64,000 bases of DNA, taken from assembly GCF_026745355.1 (NCBI RefSeq), contig NC_079206.1:40696307-40760306 (forward strand). Reading direction: 5' to 3'. A model generated the notes under the pieces. The model searched no databases and had not been told where the DNA came from. It worked only from the letters and a program-made list of their open reading frames with translations. Positions 33,099-42,976 of the stretch are shown here, piece by piece. How positions within the stretch are numbered: position 1 is the first letter of the stretch; the number at the start of each line of letters is the position of its first letter. The DNA is from Beta vulgaris subsp. vulgaris. Lineage: Eukaryota; Streptophyta; Magnoliopsida; Caryophyllales; Amaranthaceae. Both the position numbers and the translations under genes were made by a program.

Positions 33099-34972
33099 CC
33101 CCAACTTCTGATTGTCCAACTCTAGACGTGCACCAGTCTAAAGTTTATTACTATCCAAATTACACTTTACGTGATTTACAATTATTTCTTGCTTGTTATC
33201 ACACACAAGTAACACAGACATATATAATCAAACATTCACATCTGAACTTCCCTTTTTATCTTTAGGATTAAATAAGTGATCAAACAACTTACAATCCAAG
33301 ATTAATTACTTTGCTTTCAACTCTTTCTTATTTGTTGAACCTAGCCAACAATAAATCTTACCTTCAAAGGCTTAACTTATTAGCTTACCAAATAAGGCGC
33401 ATAGTCCTTATAATTAAAGTAGTGAAAATAATATTGTAAGGGAATACATGATTCAACATGATTCAATCTCAATAATATATTAATTCCCCATGTGAATTAT
33501 AGCTAAAGTTCTCATTTACATGCTTGCATTAATATTCCATACAAACATGATAATCTTTAACTCATAATTAACATGCTTGCACACAAGCATAAAATATGTA
33601 AAATCAAATCATACTAGATTTCACATATGAACTTACAAAGTTCTTATGCATGATACTATAACTTTTCTTTCTTAAATCATGATAATATGTCACATAGCAC
33701 ATAGGTATGTACGTACCTTGTGTAAACTAACCGATAGGCCACCTTTAATCCTTAAAAGTCACCTACTGAAGAATCTCCGCCTAAAACAACAAATATAAAT
33801 CAAAGTCAATACTCTAAATAAAACCCAGCAGATTTAAAATACTTTAAATTCTCTTTAAATTAAAAGTTATTTTTACCATTAAAACTTCAATTACTTTCAA
33901 TATCTAGCATAATACTACTATACTAGTAATTAAAATCCATAAAACTCTATTGTTAAAGCCCTTTCTAAAATTCCAGCAACTTATAAAATTATAAAAATCT
34001 CTTTAAACATACTTAAACATACTTAAATTCATAATTTAAATCAATTTCATAGCTTATAATACATAATATATATAATCCAAAATTGATCATTATAAAAATC
34101 TCTATGCTACTATGATTTTTCAATATTTAACACCCTAAAAATCCATGCTTTGATAATTAAAAACTCAATCTAAAAATAATAATAAAATCTGAAATTTTAT
34201 TCTTTTAATACATAATATATATAATCTAAAATTGATCATTAAAACAGTAAATTAAAGTTATTAATCATGATTATTACTAAAATAAAACATAAAAACACAA
34301 TCTTTAATTAAAAACTTGAGGAGGAAGAAATGAATTAAACCAACGAATCAAGGAAACAAGAAGACAAAGGTGCCGGAAAAGTGCAGCAGTACCAACGGCA
34401 GCAAGGTAGATATTTTGGTGTTTGTGACGTTTTGGCAAAAAAGAAAGCGTTACTTGAAGAAGAAGAAAGAAGAAAGGAAGAAAAATCAAAAATCGTGAAG
34501 AGAGAGAAAGAGAGAGAGAAGAGTATGGACAGTAGCTTTGGGAATTGTGAGGAGGAGAGAGAAAATTTATGTGGTAAAAATAATTGGGTTTAAGGTATTT
34601 AGAAGTAGGTTTTTCCTTTTGGGCTTACGAAAAGGAGATTGAGTTTCAATAAAGTTTAATATTGAATAGAATTGATGATTTAAAACTCCTAGCGTCAATA
34701 GAGATCCTTTTCCTAATCCACTTAGATTTTGGGTTCCTCAAGCCCATTTAAACTTCTTTTCCAAATCCAATTAGTATTTCAAACATTTTCCAAAGCATAC
34801 CTAAAAAAAAAAATTTAACTTCTTTAAATCCTTAAAATAATTCCTTTGACTTTCAAAATGGTCAACCTTCTTTAAATAAATACATCTTAAATATAATATA
34901 TAATTAGTTAATATATAATATATATATATACTAAAATATATTTATAAAATTCATAAAATTACGGGGATTATA
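33099..34972 (-). repeat. Chromovirus 3' LTR, first part
   Basis: It runs from the polypurine tract boundary at 34972 to the solo-LTR insertion point. A purine-rich patch (34440-34560, AAGAAGAAAGAAGAAAGG and AGAGAGAAAGAGAGAG) would be a CT-rich leader on the minus strand. Confidence 0.7.
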
Positions 34973-35270
34973 GTCTACTCCTCTTAAAAGAAGTTTCGTC
35001 CCAAAACTTGGAAAACTCACACATTTTCAAAAGTTTGAAACTCATCTTTCATTCGAAAAAGATTGTGCTACTCGTGTGCACACTTTTACTAACTTAAAAC
35101 ATTTATGTTACTTATGACCACATTTTCTTACGTGGAGAATCTATTTCTTTTGTACCAATCTGTGCAAATCACCCAACATAGGCATAAAAATGCATAAAAA
35201 TCTCATAAAAATAGGCAAAAAATGCGAAATTCTATCGCGTTCTACCCCCTTAAAGAAAACGAGTTACGCC
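34973..35270 (-). promoter_or_regulatory. Polypurine tracts and 3' untranslated region of the chromovirus
   Basis: The minus strand reads TTTTGGGACGAAACTTC then TTTTAAGAGGAGTAGAC at 34973-34990. Farther in, at about 35236-35260, is a second TTTCTTTAAGGGGGTAGAA. Both resemble the Tekay/Del signature; the inner one may be a second priming tract. Confidence 0.65.
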
Positions 35271-36331
35271 ATCGTAACTCACCTCTAGGAACAAGTCTTG
35301 ATATTTCTTCTTCATTTCATCTTCGGCTTCCCACGTTGTCTCTTCAGACTCGTGGTTACACCAAAGTACTTTCACGATATGGACGTCCTTATTGAGTGTA
35401 CTACACACTTTCCTGTCGAGAATCTTGACAGTTCTTTCCTCATATGTGAGGCTATTATCAATCTGAACCCGTTCAGGATCTAGGACATGACTCTCACAGG
35501 GATATATCGTTTGAGTTGGGAAATATGGAACACATCATACATCTTCTCAAACTCCATTGGCAATGCCAATCTATAGGCTACTTTCCCAATTCGCTCCAGA
35601 ATATCATATGGGCCTACTTAGCACTTAACTTGCCCTTTTTCCCAAATGTCATGACACCCTTAGTGGATGATACTTTCAAAAACACCTTATCACCTATTGC
35701 AAACTCTTCCTCGCGTCATTTCAAGTCAGCATAACTCTTTAGCCTATCTTGCACAGTTTGATTGTAGCTTGAATCAGTTCTACATTCTTGATGATTTCCT
35801 CGGTACTCTATCCCCAAGACATATTTTCACTAAAGTCATTCCAACAAATGGGACTTTTACACTTCCTTCCATATAATGCCTCAAAAGGTGCCATCTCAAT
35901 GCTCACATGATAGCTATTGTTGTAAGAATATTCGATTAGGTCTAATTGGTCCTCCCAACTACCTTGAAAATCAATAACACATGCTCTAACATATCTTCCA
36001 TGGTTTGGTTAGTCCTCTCAGTCTGACCATCAGTTGTAGGGTCAATGGTTGTAGTCATCTTCAATGTTGTCCCAGGAGTTAATTGGACCTTTTTCCGAAA
36101 TTTCGAAAGAAACCTAGAATCACGATCAGAAATAATGATATCCTTTGAAAGTCCATGAAGTCTCACCACATGCCTAATATATGTCTTAGCAAGTTGCTTC
36201 TTTTTCCATGTCTCCTTAATGGATATAAACATAGCGGATTTGGTCAATCTATCCACAATAACCCAAATAGTATCATTACCACTCCTCGTTCCAGGCAAAG
36301 GAGTCACAAAGTCCATAGAAATAGAATCCCA
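35271..36331 (-). pseudogene. Chromovirus integrase core and chromodomain-like tail
   Basis: From 36331 the minus strand encodes SISMDFVTPLPGTRSGNDTI (first Asp), SDRDSRFLSKF (second Asp) and [16 protein letters not shown] (Glu), so the DDE triad is intact in an open 130-residue frame. After stops and frame changes it continues [20 protein letters not shown] and KCKSPICW. It ends with a chromodomain-like segment (35285-35470): EERTVKILDRKV, DVHIVKVLWCNHESEETTWE, EDEMKKKYQDLF. This tail is the targeting module that defines Tekay/Del chromoviruses. Numerous stops between 35300 and 35940 make it a pseudogene. The N-terminal part lies beyond the insertion at 36332-37571. Confidence 0.85.
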
Positions 36332-36365
36332 CACTGGTAGAATAATTGCTTATTGCTGCAACTAT

Positions 36366-36554
36366 ATTGCTGCGGTTTTACCTATACGCAGCAATAAATT
36401 ACGTCAAAAGAAAAGACTAAATCGAAAATAAATGTATTGCTGCGGTTCCCAGCCAAAACCGCAGCAATAGATAGTAATGGGACAAATTTTCAAATTTAAT
36501 TGACTACTTTGACCAGCTATATTGCTGCGGTTTTATAAAGAAACCGCAGCAATA
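36366..36554. repeat. Left array of TTGCTGCGG hairpins
   Basis: Pairs include TATTGCTGCGGTT (36435-36447) with AACCGCAGCAATA (36457-36469), and TTGCTGCGGTTTT with AAACCGCAGCAA at about 36521-36552. The loops are short. Confidence 0.85.
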
Positions 36555-36834
36555 TGAAGCCCAATATTATATAAGGCTGTCTAAGACCGCACCCTCTCAC
36601 TAAACCCTTAAAAAATCGTGCCCCTCTCCCCTCTCTCTCTCCTCTCACTCTCCTGTCAAGTCTCACGCATCTCTCTCTCTCTCCTCTCACACCTCTCTCT
36701 CTCCTCTCCTCTCACGCCTCTCTCTCTCCTCTCACTCTCAATTCTTGGCCTCTCCTCTCCTGCATTCAACAATGGCGACAGAAGAATATGCGCAGGCAAA
36801 AACACATTAGTCTCACACATCCGTCGTCGTCGTT

Positions 36835-36925
36835 CCAGTTCGTTCCAACGAAACCACATCATTCCGACGAAGCCACATCGTTCCAGTTCGTTCCGACGAA
36901 ACCACATCGTTCCAGTTTCACGCCT
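36835..36925. repeat. Short direct repeats with TCGTTCC and CGACGAA
   Basis: CCAGTTCGTTCC and ACGAAACCACATC recur three times in about 90 bp in the middle of the CACTA-like element. Confidence 0.7.
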
Positions 36926-37337
36926 CTGTAGTCGTCGTCGTTCATTCTTCGCGCGTTCCAGAATTTTGCTCGTTTGTTCCAGTTTCACGTTATTTTGTAA
37001 TTGTTTTATTTTTGTAATTATTGTTATTATAATATTTTTGTAATTATTTGTGTAGAAAATTAGTACCGAGTTATACGATTTTTGATATAATAATTTTCAG
37101 ATCTAGTTTTTTATGGTATTACTATATTATAATTGTAGTTACATTCTGAGTTATATGATAGTTGTAGTTTTTGTGGTATTACTAATTAGTTGTGGAAATT
37201 ACTACTGAGTTATATGATTGTTGTGAAGTATATTATTAGTACTAGTGTTTTAGTTATCTTTATTTTTTATTTCATTTTAAGTACTGTAAACATCGAAGAT
37301 TTTAATTTTTAAATTTTCTTTTTTGAAAAAGTGCACC

Positions 37338-37556
37338 TATTGCTGCGGGTTTAGACCAAAACCGCAGCAATATAAGCACTTTTTTAATATTAAAAAAACG
37401 CATATTGTTGCGGTTTATGCTAGGAACCGCAGCAATATGTTGATATATTACTGCGGTTCAAAATCATAGTAATATAATTATTACCTATTGTTGCCCCGTT
37501 AATTGTTGCGCGTCCAAAACCGCAGCAATAGGTCACTTTTTCACCGCAGCAATAAG
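37338..37556. repeat. Right array of TTGCTGCGG hairpins
   Basis: Inverted pairs at 37338-37374, 37401-37439, 37445-37475 and 37501-37532 use the same motif as the left array. Confidence 0.85.
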
Positions 37557-37571
37557 CATTTATTCCACTAG

Positions 37572-38036
37572 TTTTACTTCCATCCAGGAACCTCTAAGGA
37601 TTGAACCTTCCCCATGGGTTTCTTACGATATATCTTCACCTTCTTACAGGTTAGGCACTTAGACACATATTCAGCAATCTCTCGCTTCATATTTGGCCAC
37701 CAATAGATACCCTTAAGGTCTTTATACAGCTTGTCACCCGCCAGGGTGCACAGAATATGGAGTGGTATTCCCGTCATCCAAAAGACGTCTCTTAAGGTTA
37801 TTGCATTTTCGTGGTACAACCACCTCCCCTTAAATCTCAAACTTCCATCATCATGGATCTTAAAGTCCGCTTCCTGACCTTGCTTCATTTTCTCCTTAAT
37901 CTTATCTAGGTGAGATCCCCAACTTGACCCTCTTTGATCTCGTCAAAAATTGACAACCCCAAAGATAAACCGCTAAATCTTGCCTATTTTTTCCCAGGAT
38001 TTAAGATTTCTAGGCTCAACCTTTGCATATCTCGCC
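37572..38036 (-). pseudogene. Chromovirus integrase N-terminal (zinc-binding) region
   Basis: The minus strand encodes IHDDGSLRFKGRWLY, GDKLYKDLKGIYWWPNMKRE and YVSKCLTCKKVK, ending QSLEVPGWK at the insertion point. KLYKDLK, WWPNMK and CxxC are hallmarks of the chromovirus HHCC domain. The second His is lost in the region ILCTLAGDK. Upstream residues (KVEPRN, MKQGQEADF) are the connection from RNase H. At 38037 the sequence changes abruptly to an LTR end. Confidence 0.8.
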
Positions 38037-38570
38037 TGTAACACCACGATAATTCTCCCTTTTCAGAAATACATTTTGAATATAAAACATAGAGAATTTC
38101 CCAAGCATTATCGCCCATTTGGTAACGTATCGGCTTATTTAGAATTTTGCAGCGGAAAACATATAACTAAACTTCATACTATAATATAATAAGTAAATAA
38201 GTACTGAAAACCAAACACACTATAACTGTCTACTTCAAAACCAAACTTAATATATTATGTTCCTACTAAGGTAGTAAATATAATAATAGATTACACAAGC
38301 TCTCCATTTCCAGATTCCCAATGATACAACACCTGTGAACCTATAAATGTCAATGCTCTAAAGAATTTGCTCACTAAAATAGGTCATCACAAGATCAATA
38401 AGGCAAAGTCATGATCAACAATCACAAACAAAGCACGTAATCAGCAAAGCTGAATACTACATAGTATTGCATAAACATTCCTAACATGATACTAATAAAT
38501 AACATGCATGGATAAATAATAATATATATAATAATAATATATCATTCTGTAGATAACTTCTACATAGTAG
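38037..38570 (-). repeat. Second partial chromovirus LTR
   Basis: The same LTR family as 17793-18185 plus 21135-21250, uninterrupted, so it serves as the empty site for the CACTA insertion. It ends GGTGTTACA at 38037 and is truncated at 38570 by LINE-like sequence. Its terminus directly adjoins mid-pol sequence with no PBS or gag between. Confidence 0.8.
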
Positions 38571-38877
38571 TGCTGGTGAGCTAGTGACGAGGACTGGAAG
38601 TTCTAGCAAAGAGATTCTGACATCTCAAAATGGAACGGTAACTAGGTTGGTCGAAAATGAGGTTCCAGCTAATGAGGTTACTATTCCGGTAGTTTTGGTT
38701 GTGGTAACTCTGGTTACGATGGCTGATGAAGCTCGTATCAACTAGAAAAGTTTTAGACAGAATAAAATCTCAGGTAAGGGTATGAATTTAAGCTTTGTAG
38801 CCCCGATGACCGTGAATGGAGAATCGATTTCTCAATTAGTTTAAAATTGGGAAAATGCTCTTATTTTTTATATGAAG
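38571..38877 (+). pseudogene. LINE ORF1 fragment
   Basis: One frame on + reads ELVTRTGSSSKEILTS, VTIPVVLVVVTLVTMADEA, a stop, then GKGMNLSFVAPMTVNGESIS, a stop, and NWENALIFYM. The pattern (x)L(x)F(x)AP, VNG and W(x)NALIFYV is that of the conserved N-terminal domain of plant L1-type ORF1 (DUF4283-like). Two in-frame stops; no endonuclease or RT nearby. Confidence 0.5.
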
Positions 38878-40332
38878 GCAACCTAAATGTGCCTAAAAAC
38901 TATATATAAAAATGATTTATCACGTAACAATTCCTAAAGTTGAATTTACCCCGTTACGTACACACATACTCTTTGCAACCAACCTCTAGGGATACACGAC
39001 CACTGTTACTGTGGTGTAGTATAGAGAAACACTATGAGAACACTACAAACAGTGCCCATAAAAACAGTTTATAAGAGATTTTGTTCCAACCTTTTCTAGG
39101 AGAGGAAAAAGCTATATGTATCAAAGAAGAATGACCAGGTTCTTATATACATAAGGCTCCAGAAGAAAAATGGGAAGACCATCAATTAGGCGGATATCAA
39201 TACGTAACAAAAATAATGAAGACAAGAATCTGTAATAGCACCAAATCAGCGAGGATATTAAGCAACGGTTAGAAACCAGCGAATTATGAAGGCTAATTTC
39301 CGGTAAAATTACGGGCAAATATAAAAAAAATGCCACAACACAACCGCGACACTCGCCCGAGCATAGCCGGAGCATGCGCGCGTGTGTAGTGACTAGTTCC
39401 TTCCTATAATCCCTTAACAAAGCTATCAAGAGAAACCTATATATAAGGAAGATCTACTAAACTACCGACATGGGACAATGTGTTTTTTGTTCTTTTGAAG
39501 CATAAAACATGGAGTGAGAAATACTGGCACTCCACACTATCTCCACCAATGATGATGGTAAACTATAAAAATCTACATTAGTTATTTCTACCTCAAACCC
39601 TTACGTTTTTCTGAAATTTTACGTTGTGCCCCAACCTTATTAAAGTTCCACATAATACCCTCACTTATCATTTTTAGTGCACTAAACCCCCGACCCTACC
39701 ACCCTTGTGAAAACCAAGATTAACTAAACCTTGAAATTGATGGACTAAATGGAATCATCTTCAAGGATGCCAAACTGTAAAAGCAATTATACCAAAACAA
39801 TCTTTCATGACAATTCATGTTAGCCAACCCTAAATTATTGGGCCTAAGGGCTTTGTTATTGTTGTTTACCCTTGCTTGAGAATTGTTTTCTACTCGTCAC
39901 ATGATATTGATTTTAAGGTTAATGATGAACTGAATGATTAAATGTGGTTTTCTTAATAAATCGAGACTTTAATCTTTTCTCCTCTAGAGGCAAAGTTCCA
40001 TGACATGTCGTTTTCCTATATATATACAAGTAACTTAATATGAATAGGAAAGTAAGTTACAAGATAAGGAATGTCAATTAAATTATCAAATTGGGGAATT
40101 AACTATTCTGTGTGTACGCGTAGCAGGCTTTAGTAAAACAGTGTAAACTTATAAAGCCCACATCTCCCGGAATATAAGTTGCCTTGGGCCGTGTAACCTA
40201 TCATTGGAATGTTCTTTAAGTCTACATTCACATGCCACTAAAATTAATCAGTTATCATTAGAGTCTCAAAAGTTATGGAAAAAAGGGTAGGCATGACTCG
40301 TGTCAAATGCTATGGACAAAAGAGTAGACATG
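38878..40332. other. Decayed repeat fragments
   Basis: 38878-38925 matches the end of the Athila copy 2 LTR (CTAAAAACTATATATAAA then TTATCA). 40090-40320 matches, with many differences, its middle part (TACGCGT, CCTATCATTGGAA versus CCTATCGTTGGAA, AAAAGTTATG). The order is not that of an intact LTR, so these are separate relics. 38930-40080 holds nothing recognised; the ORF at 39121-39429 has no known features. Confidence 0.45.
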
Positions 40333-40957
40333 TGTTACGTATTGTAAACCTAGTAATCTAATACAACAACTCCCAACAACAGGTTCTTAATTTGGAGACT
40401 CGTGCAACAATGATTGGACTCGAATCCCGATACTGAGCTCCGACTAGCAACCTGCAAAAAAGGGACCCACCTTGGAGGTTTGGGTGGTATTTCCCCCTCC
40501 AATGCTTAAGTCAGATATCAGGGATATGAAGGAACTTTATAGAGAGAAAGTAGAGAGAGAGAGAATTTATGGCAGAATAACAGTACTATGCTCTGAAAAA
40601 CGTACCTTTCCCCTGATTTCAAGGACTATTTATACTGTTTGAAATGACTGTTGTACCTTAATGTCACCCTAATTTGGGAGCATCTGATTGGCCAAGCAAT
40701 AAAATGGTGAAATGTGGCAGGAGCTGATTGGTCAGTATACCTCACCTTTATGCTGGGATATAAGTTGCTCTAGCTGGGCCTAAGTACAAATTTGGGCCAT
40801 AAGAGTGGTTCTAGTACATCTTTTTCCAAAGAAAAGTGTACTTTAGCCCACATAATTTTCTAACCCATGTACTTTACCTTCAGAAGCACGCGCCACATGT
40901 AAGGCTAGGATGAAGCCACGTGTCATCTTGGTAGCCCTTGATCTTCAGGCTACAACA
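40333..40957 (-). repeat. Tat LTR (625 bp), minus orientation
   Basis: Reverse complement of the LTR at 14223-14833 with moderate divergence. The minus strand starts TGTTGTAGCCTGAAG at 40957 and ends ATACGTAACA at 40333. Confidence 0.85.
40627..40634 (-). promoter_or_regulatory. TATA box of the Tat copy 2 LTR
   Basis: The minus strand reads TATAAATA, equivalent to 14548-14555. Confidence 0.7.
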
Positions 40958-41139
40958 TTTGCCCCTTAAAAGAGGAAGTTACCATTTAGGCGCCAAGACG
41001 GTTGATTTCCTCTTTTAACCGACCTGGAACTGCCCTTCACTTTTTCAAAAAAAAGAGGCGTCATTTTGTCGGTCTCCACAGGTCAACCTTCAAGAGCAAC
41101 GGTTACCTTTACCGGATGAGGGGGTCATTTTCACCCCTC

Positions 41140-41147
41140 TATAAATA
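41140..41147 (+). promoter_or_regulatory. Antisense promoter TATA of the Tat aORF
   Basis: CCTCTATAAATATGTGAC lies 240 bases upstream of the aORF ATG and 180 bases from the LTR. It is followed by a CT/GA-rich leader. The counterpart at 14031-14042 in Tat copy 1 is conserved although the flanking sequence has diverged. Confidence 0.6.
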
Positions 41148-41383
41148 TGTGACTTTGTCATTTCTGAAATCATTTTTAACATCCTTGAGAAATTTTCTAG
41201 AGAGAGAGACTCTGAAATTTTTACTGAGCTTTTTCTAGAGAGAGAAATTACTCCCGTCCAAGCTCTTGCAAACTACTACTCCATTCGTCCGAGGTTTCAA
41301 TCCGTCCTTGACATTCGTCCGAACTTTCTCTACATGTATTTCCTCATTTATTTTCCTTGTATTTTCACGCATATTTTAAGAAA

Positions 41384-42631
41384 ATGGATTCGTTCTCTTC
41401 ATCGAACAATCCCGGCCGCTCAAGGGTTGGTACAGACCCTAGAACAGAGGGCCTGTCTTCCTCGGCATCTTCTAGAGTTGGACCTATCTCGGCCGGACAT
41501 GCATTCTTTTTCTTTAGTCAGGGACGGCAAAGTCAGACGACCCAGTCTTTACCTGTGTAGGGTAATGTGGCGCGCGTCAAGCAAACGGCTCGTATCAGAC
41601 GAGGGGTTAACCTGCCGGCCTCCAGCTCAGAAATGGAGGCATCAACTGGACGGATTCCCGCTGATGGAGAGCGAGAAGTCCAGAGTGCTCGTCCTGCAAA
41701 CCCAAGTCCTTCTCCTGAAACCGTCCAGGAGGAATCCGATGCTCGAGGCTCTCCAGACCCCAGCCCGTCCAAACCAAGGGCGGCCTCAGATGAGTCGAAT
41801 GAAGCTGAAACTTCTTCTAACTCGGCTAGCGACTCAGAAGAGCCGTCCACAACTTCCTCCGAAATAAGGCACCGTCTTGGCCCCTTATCTGACCCTAGAT
41901 ACATTCTAGCCGACAGTGGTTGGCTACGACGAGTAGGTCTCAACCTTGAACACTCTTCTTCTGTCATGCCCATGCCGGGGTATCAGTTTGTTCAGCCTGG
42001 CCGGGAGGACACTATACTTAGTGCTCCTGCTGGCCATTTCGCTGTTTATCGGCTGGCTTTAGATGCCGGGCTGCGATTTCCATTGCACCCCTTCATCAAC
42101 CGCCTCCTTTATTATTATAACATAGGCCTTAACCAACTTGCCCCAAATTCATGGCAAAACATTTTAACCTTCATAGCCATCTGCGAATTTAAGGGCGTTG
42201 ATCCGTCCATGGCTGCCTTTTCCAAAATTCACTATGTCTCCAAGGTTCCCAAAATCATAGATGGAGAGTTCAGCGTTTGTAATCGTCAAGGCTTCATGAC
42301 GTCTTTGGACAAGACGTCCAAGATGCATGCCTGGAAAGCTGAGTTTCTATTCGTCCAAGCACCTAACAAGGTGGTGGCCAGACGGTACCGCTACACTAGC
42401 GGGGCTGCTACCAATGCTGGACGAACAACGTCCTTCCTGGAGCTGGAAAGCAGCTTAGTTGAGCAGTTGGTGGAATACTTCAGAATCTCAGAGTATTCAA
42501 TCAACGACGTCTCCTTCAAGGGTCCGTCCAATGGAATACCTTTCAAGGAGATGTTTTACAATGACGATTTCCTGGTCGCAGCCGCCTTGCGACGGGCCGA
42601 GGGTAGAGGTATACCTTGCAATAATTTCTAA
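41384..42631 (+). pseudogene. Tat aORF first exon (Transposase_28-like domain)
   Basis: The frame opens at ATG 41384 (MDSFSSSNNPGRS) and is closed once by a TAG at about 41558, then continues in the same frame from GNVARVKQTARIRR to 42631. It has a Ser/Pro/Glu-rich acidic linker (EESDARGSPDPSPSKP), then the domain: PMPGYQFVQPGREDTI, GHFAVYRLALDAGLRFPLHP, FINRLLYYYNIGLNQLAPNS, WQNILTFIAICEFKGVDPS. This is the PF04195-like domain of plant retroelement aORFs. Near the end a donor (AAGTAAACG) and an acceptor (TTCTTAAGCAG, about 42688) suggest an intron. The gene is cut by SIRE copy 2 at 42785. Apart from one stop it is well preserved; function unknown. Confidence 0.7.
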
Positions 42632-42784
42632 GTAAACGCCTTCGTCCTATATCCATGAGTTTAATCATGTTTGTTTTTCTTAAGCAGACTCGGCCAAGGT
42701 AAAACTCAGAAAATCATGGAAAGGAGATTTGAGTTCGTCCAGATTCGCAGACTCCCTCGGGAAGGAGTTTGTTTGAACCCAAGG

Positions 42785-42976
42785 TGACACTGAATGGGGG
42801 GGGGGGGTTGAATTGAGTGGTGAAATCTAATCGATTTTCGCAAAATTCCTTTTATGGCTCAGTGCCTGGCACTGTGCTAAACACTCGTAAATCGCTGATT
42901 TGAGTTTTTGCGAATAATAAACTAAAAGGATGTGAGATTTGATACGCAAACACAGGATATAACGTGGTTCAATCTC
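42785..42976 (-). repeat. SIRE copy 2 3' LTR, terminal part
   Basis: The minus strand ends CCCATTCAGTGTCA at 42785 with a run of more than ten C (G on +, about 42795-42807). It contains the palindrome CAGTGCCTGGCACTG (42860-42874). It stops at the duplicated ATCTC next to Athila copy 2. Confidence 0.75.
42972..42976. repeat. Target-site duplication ATCTC, left copy
   Basis: Repeated at 54781-54785. Removing the insert restores AACGTGGTTCAATCTCACCTC, the phrase expected in this LTR. Confidence 0.9.

Larger units (their letters stand above)
36332..37571. mobile_element. CACTA-like non-autonomous element (about 1.24 kb)
   Basis: It interrupts the integrase between GWK and WDSISMD, which would be contiguous otherwise. 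The ends are inverted: CACTGGTAGAATAATTGC at 36332 and, on the minus strand, ACTAGTGGAATAAATGC from 37571, both followed by TTATTGCTGC. The terminal bases and 3-bp duplication are degraded, so the CACTA assignment rests on the end sequence and the subterminal repeat structure. At least ten copies of TTGCTGCGGTT or its complement lie within 220 bp of each end, mostly as head-to-head pairs. The centre (36618-37040) is CT-rich and codes for nothing recognised. Confidence 0.7.
17793..38037 (-). mobile_element. Minus-strand chromovirus (Tekay/Del type), heavily interrupted
   Basis: The 3' LTR is split into 34972-33099, 21474-21135 and 18185-17793 by a solo LTR and a CACTA element. Internal sequence 34973-38036 holds a polypurine tract, chromodomain-like tail, integrase core and integrase N-terminus, with a CACTA-like insertion at 36332-37571. 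Gag, protease, RT and RNase H are missing. The minus-strand LTR begins TATAATCCCCGT (expected TG mutated) at 34972 and ends GGTGTGATACA at 17793. A homologous LTR piece at 38037-38570 keeps the canonical end GGTGTTACA. Confidence 0.7.
40333..42784 (-). mobile_element. Tat element, 3' end with antisense aORF (Tat copy 2)
   Basis: It comprises the 3' LTR (40333-40957), internal 3' end with the polypurine tract, an antisense promoter and the aORF on +. It is cut at 42785 by SIRE copy 2. Sense is minus, judged from the LTR TATA (minus, 40627-40634) and the AAGGGGCAAA tract adjoining the LTR start. Confidence 0.8.

Noticed and set aside
36366..37556. Regularly spaced repeats as a CRISPR array
   Set aside because: The repeats are inverted pairs at the two ends of a transposon with TIRs, in a plant genome, without cas genes.
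41384..42631. aORF as an active transposase
   Set aside because: The family name is historical; no DDE-type catalytic pattern is visible and the element moves by reverse transcription.
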